Origin: Bradyrhizobium nanningense
GTDB taxonomy: Bacteria; Pseudomonadota; Alphaproteobacteria; Rhizobiales; Xanthobacteraceae
Assembly (NCBI RefSeq): GCF_004114535.1
Contig: NZ_LBJC01000002.1
Location: forward strand, 124,001-188,000
DNA: 64,000 nt
Direction: 5' to 3'
The first letter of the stretch is position 1. Every line of letters begins with the position of its first letter. Below the pieces are notes generated by a model. That model did no database searches. It was not told the DNA's origin and worked only from the letters and a program-made list of their open reading frames with translations. Positions 48,363 to 57,416 of the stretch are shown in pieces. A program made the translations under genes and the position numbers.

Positions 48363-50372
48363 TCAGGCGGCGTGGACCGAGCTGAGGAACTTGGCGACTT
48401 CCTGCTTCAGCCTGTTGCTGTCGGCCGACAGCGACCGTGCCGCGGACAGCACTTGCGACGAGGCCGATCCGGTCTCCGACGCGCTGCGCTGCACGTCGCC
48501 GATATTGGTCGAGACGCGCTGCGTGCCATGCGCCGCCTGCTGGACGTTGCGGGAAATCTCCTGCGTCGCCGCGCCCTGCTGCTCCACGGCGGCGGCCACC
48601 GTCGACGATATCTCCGACAGCCGCTCGATGGTGCCGCTGATCTCCTTGATGGCGCCGACCGATTGCTCGGTCGCAGCCTGGATGTTGGAGATCTGCTGGC
48701 CGATCTCACCGGTGGCTCTTGCGGTCTGCTCGGCCAGCGCCTTGACCTCGGAGGCGACCACGGCAAAGCCGCGGCCGGCATCGCCGGCGCGCGCCGCCTC
48801 GATGGTGGCGTTCAGTGCCAACAGGTTGGTCTGGCCGGCGATGGTGCTGATCAGCTCGACCACGTCGCCGATCCGCGCGGCGGCCTTGGAGAGCTCGCCG
48901 ACGTGCGCGTTGGTCCTGCTCGCCTGACCGACGGCCTCGCCGGCGATCCGGGCGGATTCCTGCACCTGGCGTGCGATCTCCGACACCGAGGAGGAGAGCT
49001 CCTCGGTCGCCGAGGCAACCGCCTGCACATTGGCCGAGGCCTCCTGCGAGGCGCTGGCGACCTCCGTCGACAGGTCCTGCGCCCGCGAGGCGGTCGTGGT
49101 CAAGGTGCCGGCGGAGGCTTCGAGCTCGTTCGATGCCGACGACACCGTGTTGACGATCTCGCCGACCGCCTGCTCGAACTGGTCCGCCAGCCTGACCATG
49201 TCCTTCTTGCGGCTTTCGGCCTGCCGCGCCTCGAGCTCGGTCTGCTCCGCGCGCATGCGCTCGGTGTCGATCATGTTGTCCTTGAACACCTGGATCGCCT
49301 TGGCCATGTCGCCGATCTCGTCGGTCTTGCCACGACCGGGGACCTCGACCTCGAGATTGCCGCCGGCAATCAGCCCCATCGCGCGTGTCATCGAAGTCAG
49401 AGGACCGACGATGCTGCGGGCGATCAGGAACGCGACGATGCCGCCGAACAGGACGGCAAGACCGCCCGCAACCTCCTGGACGGTCGTCGTGCCGGCGATC
49501 ACCGCTTCGGCATGGGTGCGGGAGTCCTGATAGTCCTTCTTCAGGGTCGTTTCCGCGGCCTTGAGCCTGCCGATGCTGTCGACGATGAGCGGCGCGAGGT
49601 TCTTGTGATAGATCTCGTCGGCCTGGAGCATCGCGGCGGAGGTCGTCTCGAACGCGGATTTGTAGATACCGAGCGCGGTCTTCACCGGCGCGAGCGTGGA
49701 TCGCAATTCCGTGGCCTGCGGGCTCTTTTCGATCGCCGCGAGCCGTTGCGCCGCCCTGTCGACACTGGCCCGGAAGTTGGCCGGCCCCTGGGCGTCGCGC
49801 AGCGCCAGGAAGCGCCAATTTGCGATCCGGACGAGGAGGACCCTGGATTCGAGGTCGGCGACGAGCGCCGCGGTATCTTCATCGACCGCTGCGCGCGCCG
49901 CATCGACCAGCTTGCCCATCTTGACGGCCAGATCCTCGCCGCTCGGCAGCAGCGTCGCCTTGCCCGTTCTCGCCTCGTTGACGGCGTCCCCGAGATTGTC
50001 ACGCAGACTACGCATCTTGGCGACATCTTCAATAAGGCCGTTGTAGAGCGCCCGCCGCTCCTCCGAGAGCGTTCCCTTGGCGCCGACCCGCAACAGCTCG
50101 GTCGCCGCGGTTTCGCGCTCTTGCGCCTCCTTCATCGCGGGTTCGTTGGCATCGTAGACGTAGCGCAGATTGGCGCGCTGGATCGCCTGAAGGTGGGTCG
50201 AGATCTCCAGCACCCGCGCCGTGCTGTCCGAGAGCGCGGATTGTCTTGCGACCTGATCCTGCACCGCCCGCAAATTCCAGACGGCAACCACCGCCATCAC
50301 GAGACCAACCGCCACCAGGGCCATGAAGCCTGCGTACAGGCGTCCCCTGATCCGCAAACGAAACTTCGGCAT
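48363..50372 (-). CDS. Methyl-accepting chemotaxis protein
   Basis: 669 residues. First membrane segment [20 protein letters not shown] (residue ~12-32), a periplasmic part of ~260 residues that looks like an all-helical sensor, second segment [24 protein letters not shown] ([20 protein letters not shown]), then a long signalling domain with the hairpin tip [20 protein letters not shown]. It transmits a ligand signal to CheA. No C-terminal CheR-binding pentapeptide: it ends [14 protein letters not shown] start at ATG 50372; a GTG exists at 50378. Ligand unknown. Confidence 0.94.
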   Translation of the reverse strand: MPKFRLRIRGRLYAGFMALVAVGLVMAVVAVWNLRAVQDQVARQSALSDSTARVLEISTHLQAIQRANLRYVYDANEPAMKEAQERETAATELLRVGAKGTLSEERRALYNGLIEDVAKMRSLRDNLGDAVNEARTGKATLLPSGEDLAVKMGKLVDAARAAVDEDTAALVADLESRVLLVRIANWRFLALRDAQGPANFRASVDRAAQRLAAIEKSPQATELRSTLAPVKTALGIYKSAFETTSAAMLQADEIYHKNLAPLIVDSIGRLKAAETTLKKDYQDSRTHAEAVIAGTTTVQEVAGGLAVLFGGIVAFLIARSIVGPLTSMTRAMGLIAGGNLEVEVPGRGKTDEIGDMAKAIQVFKDNMIDTERMRAEQTELEARQAESRKKDMVRLADQFEQAVGEIVNTVSSASNELEASAGTLTTTASRAQDLSTEVASASQEASANVQAVASATEELSSSVSEIARQVQESARIAGEAVGQASRTNAHVGELSKAAARIGDVVELISTIAGQTNLLALNATIEAARAGDAGRGFAVVASEVKALAEQTARATGEIGQQISNIQAATEQSVGAIKEISGTIERLSEISSTVAAAVEQQGAATQEISRNVQQAAHGTQRVSTNIGDVQRSASETGSASSQVLSAARSLSADSNRLKQEVAKFLSSVHAA

Positions 50373-50585
50373 TCCCACTGTCCACCAAGATGCATTTCAC
50401 TTCGAGCGGCCGAACGATTCCGGCGATCGTCACCGGCCACCCTGGCAGCCGCGCGTCGCGTCCTTGCGACCCACGCTGCACCGCGACACAATGGAGGACA
50501 CTCGTTAATTGAACCTTCAAATTCTTCGCGCGTGCGCGCATCGTCGCACATAAGATCTGCTGATTTTATCGGCAGCTATGCGAAG

Positions 50586-50843
50586 TCATGCAAGAATCCG
50601 CAGCGTCATGCATAGCGTGGCACGCGATCTATTAAAGGGCGCCTGCAGTTTGCCGAGTGCGCTCTCGACCACTTCGAGTGTGTACGGCTTCTGGACGACC
50701 GGCGCCGACGAGGCAAGCTCGGCCGGAAGCGGCGCGCGCTCGCCATAGCCGGTTGCGAAGATGAAGGGCACGCCGATCTCCTTCAGTTTCTGCGCCACCT
50801 TGATGCTGCTCTCGCTGCCGCTTCCTCGTCGTCGATTTATTTC
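50586..50843 (-). pseudogene. Receiver-domain remnant (C-terminal half of a response regulator)
   Basis: The frame encodes VAQKLKEIGVPFIFATGYGE and VVQKPYTLEVVESALGKL, matching beta4 to alpha5 of a CheY-like receiver (the K of the KPY motif is the conserved Lys). The N-terminal half, with the acidic pocket and phosphorylated Asp, is missing; upstream in this frame there is only sequence that belongs to the DUF1127 gene in another frame. No start codon with a ribosome binding site. It looks like what remains after a deletion, with the DUF1127 gene abutting the breakpoint. Confidence 0.7.
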
Positions 50844-50992
50844 CGCCGCACAGGCTTGTTCAGTTCGTAGGCAATCTCGGCGCGGGTCATCCCGCAGTCC
50901 TGAAGCTCCCGCTCGGTCATCGCAGCGAGTTGGCACCGGACCCGGGACCGCTGTCGCCGGACCCGCACGAGGTCCACCAGCGTTCGCCACAT
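50837..50992 (-). CDS. DUF1127 family small protein
   Basis: 51 residues: WRTLVDLVRVRRQRSRVRCQ, then LAAMTERELQDCGMTRAEIA, the DUF1127 (YjiS-like) signature with an Arg-rich start. Family members in alphaproteobacteria bind RNA or act in stress and phosphate responses, often just downstream of regulators. GTG two codons earlier is an alternative start. Its 3' end touches the receiver-domain remnant. Upstream there is no clear promoter. Confidence 0.8.
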   Translation of the reverse strand: MWRTLVDLVRVRRQRSRVRCQLAAMTERELQDCGMTRAEIAYELNKPVRRK

Positions 50993-51057
50993 CCGCACAC
51001 GCGTTGCGAGGTGTGGCGGACAGGGCCGGCCGGTGGACCCGACATCGTCCAATCCGG

Positions 51058-51501
51058 TCAGCTCGCAGCCCTCACGGGTGCTTGCGGAAACGAGCCCAGC
51101 GCCCTCTCGGTCAGGATCGAGTCGCAATACTCGCGGATCTCCTTGATCTTGCCGCCTTCGAGACGAAACACCAGGCAATAGTCGTTGTCGTAGCGCACGC
51201 CCTCGGGCGTGACGTTGTCGCCCTTGGCCTCCACGACGACCACATCGCCGTCGGCGATGAAGCGGTGCGCGACCGTGCGCGTGCGGTCGCGCAGGCGGGT
51301 GCGCACATAGCCGTGCAGATCATTGAGGATCGCCTCCTTGCCCGAAAAGGTGCGCGACCAGGAATACTGGCCGGTGACGACCCATTTGGCATCCTCGGCA
51401 AGGCTTGCGGTGAACAGGGCGCGATCGCGCGCGGCCGGATCGGGATTGGCGGCGGCGGCGAAAATATCCTGCATCAGTTTCTTGTTGGCGCTCGCGCTCA
51501 T
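51058..51501 (-). CDS. SnoaL/NTF2-like protein
   Basis: 147 residues, one cystatin-like NTF2 fold: DIFAAAANPDPAARDRALF at the start, EDAKWVVTGQYSWSRTFSGK, HRFIADGDVVVVEAKG, and RYDNDYCLVFRLEGGKIKEI near the end. The SnoaL/ketosteroid-isomerase-like group includes many proteins with no known reaction. GGAG upstream supports the start. It diverges from a LysR regulator and shares a 92-base promoter region, so it is probably the regulator's target. Confidence 0.85.
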   Translation of the reverse strand: MSASANKKLMQDIFAAAANPDPAARDRALFTASLAEDAKWVVTGQYSWSRTFSGKEAILNDLHGYVRTRLRDRTRTVAHRFIADGDVVVVEAKGDNVTPEGVRYDNDYCLVFRLEGGKIKEIREYCDSILTERALGSFPQAPVRAAS

Positions 51502-51566
51502 GGCGGCATCTCCGTTTGGTGGGCAACACGGAGATCATCGCGGTCGAACGAGAATTCTTCAAATCG

Positions 51567-51586
51567 ATAGAGAATATGATATCTAT
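51567..51586. promoter_or_regulatory. AT-rich inverted repeat in the SnoaL/LysR divergent promoter
   Basis: ATAGA (51567-51571), 10-base spacer, TCTAT (51582-51586). It lies 7 bases before the LysR start codon and 65 bases before the SnoaL-like start, the normal place for a LysR binding site. Sequence alone cannot prove binding. Confidence 0.4.
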
Positions 51587-51593
51587 TCACTTC

Positions 51594-52517
51594 ATGAATT
51601 TGAATTCGCTTGACCTCAACCTGCTGACCGCACTCGATGCGCTGCTGCGCGAGGCCAGTGTCAGCCGCGCCGCCATGCGTATCCGGCTGTCGCAGCCGGC
51701 GACGAGCCACGCGCTGCAACGCCTGCGCGACATCTTTGGCGATCCGCTGCTGGTGCGCACCGGCGCGCGGATGGAGCTGACCCCGCGGGCGCTGGCCCTG
51801 CGCGCGCCGCTCGCGCAGGCGCTCGACCAGGTGCGCGGGCTGTTCGTGCCAGACGACTTCGATGCCGCGCGCAGCGAGCGGCAATTCCGTCTGATGATGC
51901 CGGACCTCGCGGTCGAGCTGTTGATGCCGCCTTTGATGGAGAAGGTGACGCGGGCCGCGCCCAGCGTCCGGATCGACGTCGTGCCGTGGCGAGGGTCGGC
52001 GATCTTCCACGCCGAGTTCGCCCGCACCATCGATCTCGTGATCTCGATCGGCAACGCCTTCAAGGGATTCCATCGCCAGCTGCTCTACACCGACAGCGAC
52101 GCCCTCGCCGTGCGGCGCGGCCATCCAATGGCTGCGAAGCTGAAGCGACGCGAGACGTTCCTGGCCGCGCGCCATGTCGGCGTGATCATCCGGGGCGCCA
52201 ACGAGGATCTGATCGATACCTGGCTGCGGGCCAAGGGCATCGAGCGGCACATCTCGCTGGTCGTGTCAGGCTATCTCGAGGCACTGCACGTCGCTGCCCG
52301 TACCGACCTCGTCGCCTTCGTGCCGCGTCGGCTGATCGCGGCACTGTCGAAGCAGCTTGGGCTCGTCACGGTGACGCCGCCGCTCGACCCCGGCGTCGAC
52401 GAGCAGTTCATGTTCCATCCGACCCGGGCCCAGATGGACCCTGGCTCGATCTGGCTGCGGCGGCTGATGCTGGAGACGGGACGGGAGCTGGAGCAAGCCA
52501 AGCGCAAGCTCTCGTAG
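51594..52517 (+). CDS. LysR family transcriptional regulator
   Basis: 307 residues. N-terminal winged helix: MNLNSLDLNLLTALDALLRE, SVSRAAMRIRLSQPATSHAL, QRLRDIFGDPLLVRTGARME (NodD-like start of HTH). The C-terminal substrate domain (VDVVPWRGSAIFHAEFARTI onward) resembles the PBP2_LeuO/NodD-type effector pocket. The frame is open to 51516, but the ATG at 51594 places the helix correctly. It diverges from the SnoaL-like gene. A palindromic repeat begins at its stop codon (52514). Confidence 0.92.
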   Translation: MNLNSLDLNLLTALDALLREASVSRAAMRIRLSQPATSHALQRLRDIFGDPLLVRTGARMELTPRALALRAPLAQALDQVRGLFVPDDFDAARSERQFRLMMPDLAVELLMPPLMEKVTRAAPSVRIDVVPWRGSAIFHAEFARTIDLVISIGNAFKGFHRQLLYTDSDALAVRRGHPMAAKLKRRETFLAARHVGVIIRGANEDLIDTWLRAKGIERHISLVVSGYLEALHVAARTDLVAFVPRRLIAALSKQLGLVTVTPPLDPGVDEQFMFHPTRAQMDPGSIWLRRLMLETGRELEQAKRKLS

Positions 52518-52602
52518 GATGGGCAAGGCGGAAGCGTGCTCACCACACTCGTCGACGTGGAAAGATGGTGGGCACGACGCAGAGCGCCTTTGCCCACCTT
52601 AC
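52514..52602. repeat. Palindromic repeat (GTAGGATGGGCAAG family) overlapping a stop codon
   Basis: Ends GTAGGATGGGCAAGGCG and CGCCTTTGCCCACCTTAC, i.e. a diverged copy of the family at 43534 and 46999. Its first bases contain the TAG stop of the LysR gene, so the element provides the gene's end. Confidence 0.75.
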
Positions 52603-52666
52603 AAGAGCTGCGTGCTGGGTCGAACGTCCTCCCAACACACTCGATTGCGCGCCCAAAGCGCGCGTA

Positions 52667-52793
52667 GATCCGGGACCCATAGCCATAGGTAGGAATTTGG
52701 CGAAGCCTATTCGTTCGGGACGACGACCGAGCGAAATCGACAGAATCCGCGGTATGGGTCCCGGGTCTGCGCTGACGCTTGCCCGGGACGACA
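52667..52793. repeat. Palindromic repeat (GTCGTCCC family)
   Basis: GATCCGGGACCCATAGCCAT at one side and ATGGGTCCCGGGTC plus CCCGGGACGACAC at the other; an inner TTCGTTCGGGACGACGACC breaks symmetry. Same family as elements at 3547 and 19283. Confidence 0.7.
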
Positions 52794-52803
52794 CCGCCTT
52801 TTG

Positions 52804-53424
52804 TTACGCCTTCTGGGCAGCCATGACCTTTGCCACCGCAGGGCGGTCGGACATGCGCTTGAAATGGTCGGCAATCCTGGGCGTGGCATTGATGTCGACG
52901 CTGTCGCCTTCGAGCCAAGTAGACAGGGTGTAAAGATAGGGATCGCAGATCGTGTACTGCTCGCCCATCACCCAGGGTCCCCTGAACATCTTCTGCTCGA
53001 TCAGCGCGAAGCAAGCGGCCATGGTCTTCGGAACCATCGCCTTCATGTCGGCGAACGAGCTCTCCTGGGTCGCCCAGCGCGCGCCGCGCATCTTGTGGGC
53101 ATGATTGATGTGCACGGTCGAGCACAGATAGGAGTTGAACGACTGCACCTGGGCGAAGTCGAAGGGATCGTCGAGCGGTGCGAGCTTCGCCTTGGGGAAG
53201 GTCTGCGCGACGTAAACCAGCATCGCGGGCGTCTCGGTCAGGATGCCGCGATCGGTCACCAGCGCCGGCACGCGGCCCTTCGGGTTGATCTTGAGATAAT
53301 CCGGGCTGTTCTGCTGGTTGTCCTTGAAGCTCAGCCGCTCGGCCGTGTAGTCGGCGCCGGCCTCCTCCAGCGTGATGTAGGTGGCGAGCGCGCAGGTGCC
53401 GGTGGCGTAGTAGAGCTTGAGCAT
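52804..53424 (-). CDS. Glutathione S-transferase (beta class-like)
   Basis: 206 residues. Starts MLKLYYATGTCALATYITLE, with the Cys of the beta class at residue 11 (TGTCALA); INPKGRVPALVTDRGILTET binds glutathione (TETPA). The C-terminal helical domain follows, with LIEQKMFRGPWVMGEQYTIC. Bacterial beta-class enzymes also form mixed disulphides. Start at ATG 53424 with AGGTCCGAC upstream. Unlike the GST at 47618 it carries the catalytic Cys, so the two are not duplicates. Confidence 0.9.
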   Translation of the reverse strand: MLKLYYATGTCALATYITLEEAGADYTAERLSFKDNQQNSPDYLKINPKGRVPALVTDRGILTETPAMLVYVAQTFPKAKLAPLDDPFDFAQVQSFNSYLCSTVHINHAHKMRGARWATQESSFADMKAMVPKTMAACFALIEQKMFRGPWVMGEQYTICDPYLYTLSTWLEGDSVDINATPRIADHFKRMSDRPAVAKVMAAQKA

Positions 53425-53550
53425 GTCGGACCTCGTGGGGAAAATCCGAGGTTAGCGGCCCACCGCCGCGCCGTCCATAGGCGACCTCTTCGCAGTTGCC
53501 CACGGCCGCCCGGCTGTGCGAAGACGCCGTCAATCGGAGGGGGATTTGTC

Positions 53551-54825
53551 ATGACGGTACTCATCGCCGGTGGCGGCATCGGCGGGCTGACGCTTGCGCT
53601 CAGCCTGCACGGAATCGGCGTTCCCGTAAAAGTGTTCGAGAGCGTCGCCGAGCTGAAGCCGCTCGGCGTCGGCATCAACGTGCTGCCGCATGCGGTGCGC
53701 GAGCTGATCGAGCTCGGGCTGCTGGACAAGCTCGACGCCAGCGGCGTGCGGACGCGCGAGCTCGCCTATTTCTCCAAGCACGGCAAGCCGATCTGGAGCG
53801 AGCCGCGCGGGCTGGAGGCCGGCTACAAATGGCCGCAATTCTCGATCCATCGCGGCACGCTGCAACAGCTCCTGCTCGACACCGCGGTCGAGCGGCTCGG
53901 CCGCGACAATATCCTCACCAGCCATCATCTGACCGGATGGACCGAGACTGCAGACGGCGTGCGCGCCGAGTTCATCGACCGGGCAACCGGCAAGGCCGCA
54001 GGGACCTATGAGGGCGCTATCCTGATCGCCGCCGACGGCATCCATTCCGCCGCGCGAGAAAAGCTCTATCCAAACGAAGGCCCGCCGATCTGGAACGGCC
54101 GCATCCTCTGGCGCGGCGTCACGCCGGCGAAAGCCTTCCTCACCGGGCGCACCATGATCATGGCCGGGCATGAGATCCTGAAATTCGTCTGCTATCCGAT
54201 CAGCAAGGAACCGGACGCGTCCGGCAACCATCTGATCAACTGGGTCGCCGAGCGGCACATGCCGCCGACCTATCAGTGGCGGCGCGAAGACTACAACCGC
54301 ACCGCGCGGCTGGAAGAGTTCCTGCCCTGGTTCGAGAGCTGGCACTTCGACTGGCTCGACGTGCCCGGTCTGATCAGAAACTGCCCGCATGCCTATGAAT
54401 ATCCGCTGGTCGACCGCGATCCGGTCTCGCAATGGACCTTTGGCAAGGTCACGCTGATGGGCGACGCCGCGCACCCGATGTACCCGATCGGCTCGAACGG
54501 CGCCTCGCAGGCGATCCTCGATGCCCGCGTCATCACCCGCGAGATTCTCGCGCATGGCCCGACGACCGCGGCGCTGCTTGCCTATGAGGCCGAGCGCCGG
54601 CCCGCCACCACCGATCTCGTCCTGCTCAACCGCAAGAACGGTCCCGAGCAGGTGATGCAGCTGGTCGAGGAGCGCGCGCCCGACGGGTATAAGGTCGTCA
54701 CCGACGTGCTGTCGCAACAGGAGCTTGAAGACATCGCCGCGAATTACAAGCGCGTTGCGGGATTCCAGGTGGAAGCGTTGAACGCGAAGCCGCCGATCGT
54801 GAGCAAGGACGCGCGGGCGGGTTAG
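53551..54825 (+). CDS. FAD-dependent aromatic hydroxylase/monooxygenase
   Basis: 424 residues. FAD loop TVLIAGGGIGGLTLALSLHG at the N-terminus, ILIAADGIHSAAREKLYP (DG motif), and VTLMGDAAHPMYPIGSNGAS (GD motif). This is the class A flavoprotein monooxygenase family; flavin and NAD(P)H are implied, the substrate is not, though PhzS/salicylate-hydroxylase-like relatives act on aromatic rings. Start is fixed by GGAGGGG at 53536-53542. Diverges from the GST gene. Confidence 0.88.
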   Translation: MTVLIAGGGIGGLTLALSLHGIGVPVKVFESVAELKPLGVGINVLPHAVRELIELGLLDKLDASGVRTRELAYFSKHGKPIWSEPRGLEAGYKWPQFSIHRGTLQQLLLDTAVERLGRDNILTSHHLTGWTETADGVRAEFIDRATGKAAGTYEGAILIAADGIHSAAREKLYPNEGPPIWNGRILWRGVTPAKAFLTGRTMIMAGHEILKFVCYPISKEPDASGNHLINWVAERHMPPTYQWRREDYNRTARLEEFLPWFESWHFDWLDVPGLIRNCPHAYEYPLVDRDPVSQWTFGKVTLMGDAAHPMYPIGSNGASQAILDARVITREILAHGPTTAALLAYEAERRPATTDLVLLNRKNGPEQVMQLVEERAPDGYKVVTDVLSQQELEDIAANYKRVAGFQVEALNAKPPIVSKDARAG

Positions 54826-54849
54826 CCCATCATCCCGCGGCGGACTTCC

Positions 54850-55020
54850 CTTCACCTCGCCCCGCTTGCGGGGAGAGGTCGGATTGCATTGAAGATGCAA
54901 TCCGGGTGAGCGGGGTACAGGTCTCACGACAGTCTCACGTTTGGAGAGAGGCCCCTCACCCCACCCTCTCAGCGCGAGCGAAGCTCGTCGCGGCCCCGTA
55001 AGAACGGGGCGAGGGAGCGA
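54850..55020. repeat. Two-part palindromic repeat (CTCGCCCCGCTTGCGGGGAGAGG family)
   Basis: Contains CTCGCCCCGCTTGCGGGGAG (hairpin), GGATTGCATTGAAGATGCAA with a TTGCAT/ATGCAA pair, GAGGCCCCTCACCCCACCCT, and CCCCGTAAGAACGGGGCGAG (second hairpin). Found between the monooxygenase and the thioesterase stops. Confidence 0.7.
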
Positions 55021-55028
55021 GACCCGCC

Positions 55029-55448
55029 TCACTTCAGCACCCTCGCCGCTTCGAGCAGCCGCTCGCTGGCGCTCGCCGTCGCCAGCACCGTGCCATCCTC
55101 CGCCATCAGCTTCGCCTCGACGAACGCAATGGTCCTGCCGAGCTGGATCACCTTCGCTTCGCCAATAATCGTCCCGGGCTTTGCCGGGCTGAGGAAATTC
55201 ACGGTCATGCTGATGGTGGTGGTGTAGAGCCGGCCCTCGCTCATCACCAGCACGGCCGGGCCCATGGTGTCGTCGAGCATGGCCGAGAGCATGCCGCCCT
55301 GAATGAAGCCCGCCGGATTGCAGAACTCCGGCCTGCCCGCGAAGGCGAGCTTGATCCAGCCTTCCTCCGGACGGGCATCGAGCAGACGCCATCCCAGCAG
55401 CTCGGCACAGGGCGGTCTTGGAAAGTTGTCGAGTGCGGTCTTGACCAT
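55029..55448 (-). CDS. PaaI family thioesterase (hotdog fold)
   Basis: 139 residues. Hotdog signature: GWRLLDARPEEGWIKLAFAG, NPAGFIQGGMLSAMLDDTMG (the catalytic Gly-Gly-Met region, with Asp), and TISMTVNFLSPAKPGTIIGE. It hydrolyses acyl- or aryl-CoA thioesters; relatives act in phenylacetate or fatty-acid degradation. Start at ATG 55448 with GGAGG six bases upstream; earlier codons lack this. Its 5' end is 52 bases from the mutY stop on the same strand. Confidence 0.9.
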   Translation of the reverse strand: MVKTALDNFPRPPCAELLGWRLLDARPEEGWIKLAFAGRPEFCNPAGFIQGGMLSAMLDDTMGPAVLVMSEGRLYTTTISMTVNFLSPAKPGTIIGEAKVIQLGRTIAFVEAKLMAEDGTVLATASASERLLEAARVLK

Positions 55449-55500
55449 TGGCAGCCTCCGTTGCGCAATCTCGTAGCGCAACGCTGCTGCCAACGTGCTG

Positions 55501-56619
55501 TCAGGAGGATCGGCCCGGTGGAAGGTTCAGTGCGCGTGCGATCACCTTGCGCATGACGTTGGGCAGCGCTTCACCGGCCAGGGTCGCGGTCGGCACCCAG
55601 CGCATGCCCTCGGGTGCGCGCGTGCGCGCTTCGGCCTTCGCCGTGTAGACCACGAGTTCCAGCGGAAAATGCGTAAAGACGTGGGTGACCACGCCTACCT
55701 TGCGCTGCCAGCGCGACAACCCCTTCAACTCCGGCGCACGCCGCTTCGCGGTGGCGTCGTCCTGGCCGGCAACCCAATCCGAACCCGGCACCTCCGTCAT
55801 GCCGCCGAGAAGCCCCTTTTCCGGCCGGGTGCGGACCAGCAGCTCGTCGCCGCGCGTCACCACGAAAGCGGCGCCGCGGCGCAACGTGCCGCTCTTCTTC
55901 GGCGCCTTGCGCGGAAAGGTCTCCTGCGTGCCTTGCGCATGTGCGATGCAATCCTCGTTGAACGGACACAGCGAGCAGGCCGGCTTCTTCGGCGTGCAGA
56001 TCGAGGCGCCGAGATCCATCAAGGCCTGCGCACTGTCGCCGGCCCGGCTGTCGGCCAGCAACGTCGCCGCCAATTGCTGGATCAGCGGCTTGGCCTGCGG
56101 AAGTTCTTCCTCGACGGCAAAGAGCCGCGATACCACGCGCTCGATATTGCCGTCGACCGGCATGGTGCGGCGGTCGAACGCAATGGCCGCAATCGCCGCC
56201 GCCGTGTACGGCCCGATCCCCGGCAGCGCGCGCAGGTCCTCCTCAGTGTCCGGAAAGACGCCGCCATGCTCGCCCGTCACCGCGACGGCGCAAGCATAGA
56301 GGTTGCGCGCGCGCGAGTAATAGCCGAGCCCGGCCCACATCCGCAGCACGTCGTCCTGCGAGGCCCGTCCGAGCGCGGTGACATCCGGCCAGCGCGCGAC
56401 GAATTTTTCGAAGTAAGGCCCGACCGCCTTCACCGTGGTCTGCTGCAGCATGATCTCCGACAGCCAGACGCGGTACGGGTCCGACGCCTGCCCCGGCCCG
56501 GCGCGCCAGGGTAGCCGGCGGCGGTGGCGGTCGTACCAGGCGAGCAGCAGTGCCGGGCGCGATGTTGCTTTCGACGGCGCGGGTTCCGGCTTGGCCTTAA
56601 GGGCAGATTTGGGGCTCAT
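55501..56619 (-). CDS. mutY: A/G-specific adenine glycosylase MutY
   Basis: 372 residues; removes A mispaired with 8-oxoguanine. N-terminal catalytic domain: WLSEIMLQQTTVKAVGPYFE (with catalytic Glu), LPGIGPYTAAAIAAIAFDR (HhH-GPD loop), VDGNIERVVSRLFAVE (Asp). [4Fe-4S] ligands in CTPKKPACSLCPFNEDC; C-terminal NUDIX-like 8-oxoG recognition part (GLLGGMTEVPGSDW). Length is normal. AGGGTGAG precedes the ATG. Diverges from the DUF721 gene; a palindromic repeat lies between. Confidence 0.96.
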   Translation of the reverse strand: MSPKSALKAKPEPAPSKATSRPALLLAWYDRHRRRLPWRAGPGQASDPYRVWLSEIMLQQTTVKAVGPYFEKFVARWPDVTALGRASQDDVLRMWAGLGYYSRARNLYACAVAVTGEHGGVFPDTEEDLRALPGIGPYTAAAIAAIAFDRRTMPVDGNIERVVSRLFAVEEELPQAKPLIQQLAATLLADSRAGDSAQALMDLGASICTPKKPACSLCPFNEDCIAHAQGTQETFPRKAPKKSGTLRRGAAFVVTRGDELLVRTRPEKGLLGGMTEVPGSDWVAGQDDATAKRRAPELKGLSRWQRKVGVVTHVFTHFPLELVVYTAKAEARTRAPEGMRWVPTATLAGEALPNVMRKVIARALNLPPGRSS

Positions 56620-56657
56620 GCTCTCACCCTAACGACGTTACGTCGATCTCTCCACGC

Positions 56658-56736
56658 CATGCCCGCGCTCGTCGTGGGCATCCACGTCTTTCTTCGCGGG
56701 AGAACGTGGATGGCCGGGACAAAGCCCGGCCATGAC
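56658..56736. repeat. Palindromic repeat (GGCCGGGACAAAGCCCGGCC family)
   Basis: CATGCCCGCGCTCGTCGTGG, ATCCACGTC, ACGTGGAT, GGCCGGGACAAAGCCCGGCC, ATGAC. A diverged copy of the family at 6228 and 15601. It lies in the divergent promoter region of mutY and the DUF721 gene. Confidence 0.75.
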
Positions 56737-56780
56737 GGCGAAGCACATGTGGCCCGCCCGCCGAAATGCTATAAGGGCCC

Positions 56781-57278
56781 ATGTCCAAATCCGGTCCCAT
56801 CTACAAACCCGGCCCGATCAGCGCAAAGCCGCTCGGGATCCTGCTCAACGACGTCTTTGCCGAGGCCTATGCCAAGCAGGGGTTCGCGGCGCGCGAGTTG
56901 GTGACGCGATGGGCGCAGATTGCGGGAGCCGAGATCGCGGCTCATGCCGAGCCGCTGAAGATGCAATGGCCACGGCCGGTCGAGGGCCAGCCGCAGGAGC
57001 CGGCGACCCTGGTACTACGGGTCGAGGGGCCGATGGCGCTGGAGATCCAGCATTCCGCCGATGTGATCCTGGAGCGGGTCAACCGCTTCTTCGGCTGGAG
57101 CGCGGTCGGCAAGCTCGCCTTCCGCCAGGCGCCCCTGTCGCGGCCCCGGGCCCGGAAGCGGCCCGGCCCGCCGGATCCCAAAAGCGTTGCCAAGGTGGCG
57201 GAGAGCCTGGGAGATATCGAAGATGAAGACCTGAAGACGGCGCTGGCCCGGCTCGGGGCTGCCATCAAGCGAAATTGA
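56781..57278 (+). CDS. DUF721 family protein (DciA-like)
   Basis: 165 residues. The DUF721 core is AKPLGILLNDVFAEAYAKQG, then LVTRWAQIAGAEIAAHAEPL, ATLVLRVEGPMALEIQHSAD, and ILERVNRFFGWSAVGKL. DUF721 includes DciA, the predominant helicase loader that brings DnaB to the origin in bacteria without DnaC; this is the likely role here, though I rate it as family inference. The C-terminal 40 residues are basic and low-complexity. The order mutY, DUF721, dsbA-like, smc is conserved in Rhizobiales. Confidence 0.88.
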   Translation: MSKSGPIYKPGPISAKPLGILLNDVFAEAYAKQGFAARELVTRWAQIAGAEIAAHAEPLKMQWPRPVEGQPQEPATLVLRVEGPMALEIQHSADVILERVNRFFGWSAVGKLAFRQAPLSRPRARKRPGPPDPKSVAKVAESLGDIEDEDLKTALARLGAAIKRN

Positions 57279-57416
57279 GCCTTATTTCGCGGCCAATCTG
57301 GACCTGTCCTGGCCGCACGCCATTGCCTCAAACCACGTTTCAAGCTAGCGACAGGCCGCCCGTGTGGGAACTCGATAAACCCCTTGGGCACGACCACGCC
57401 AATTCGGGAGCCGACC

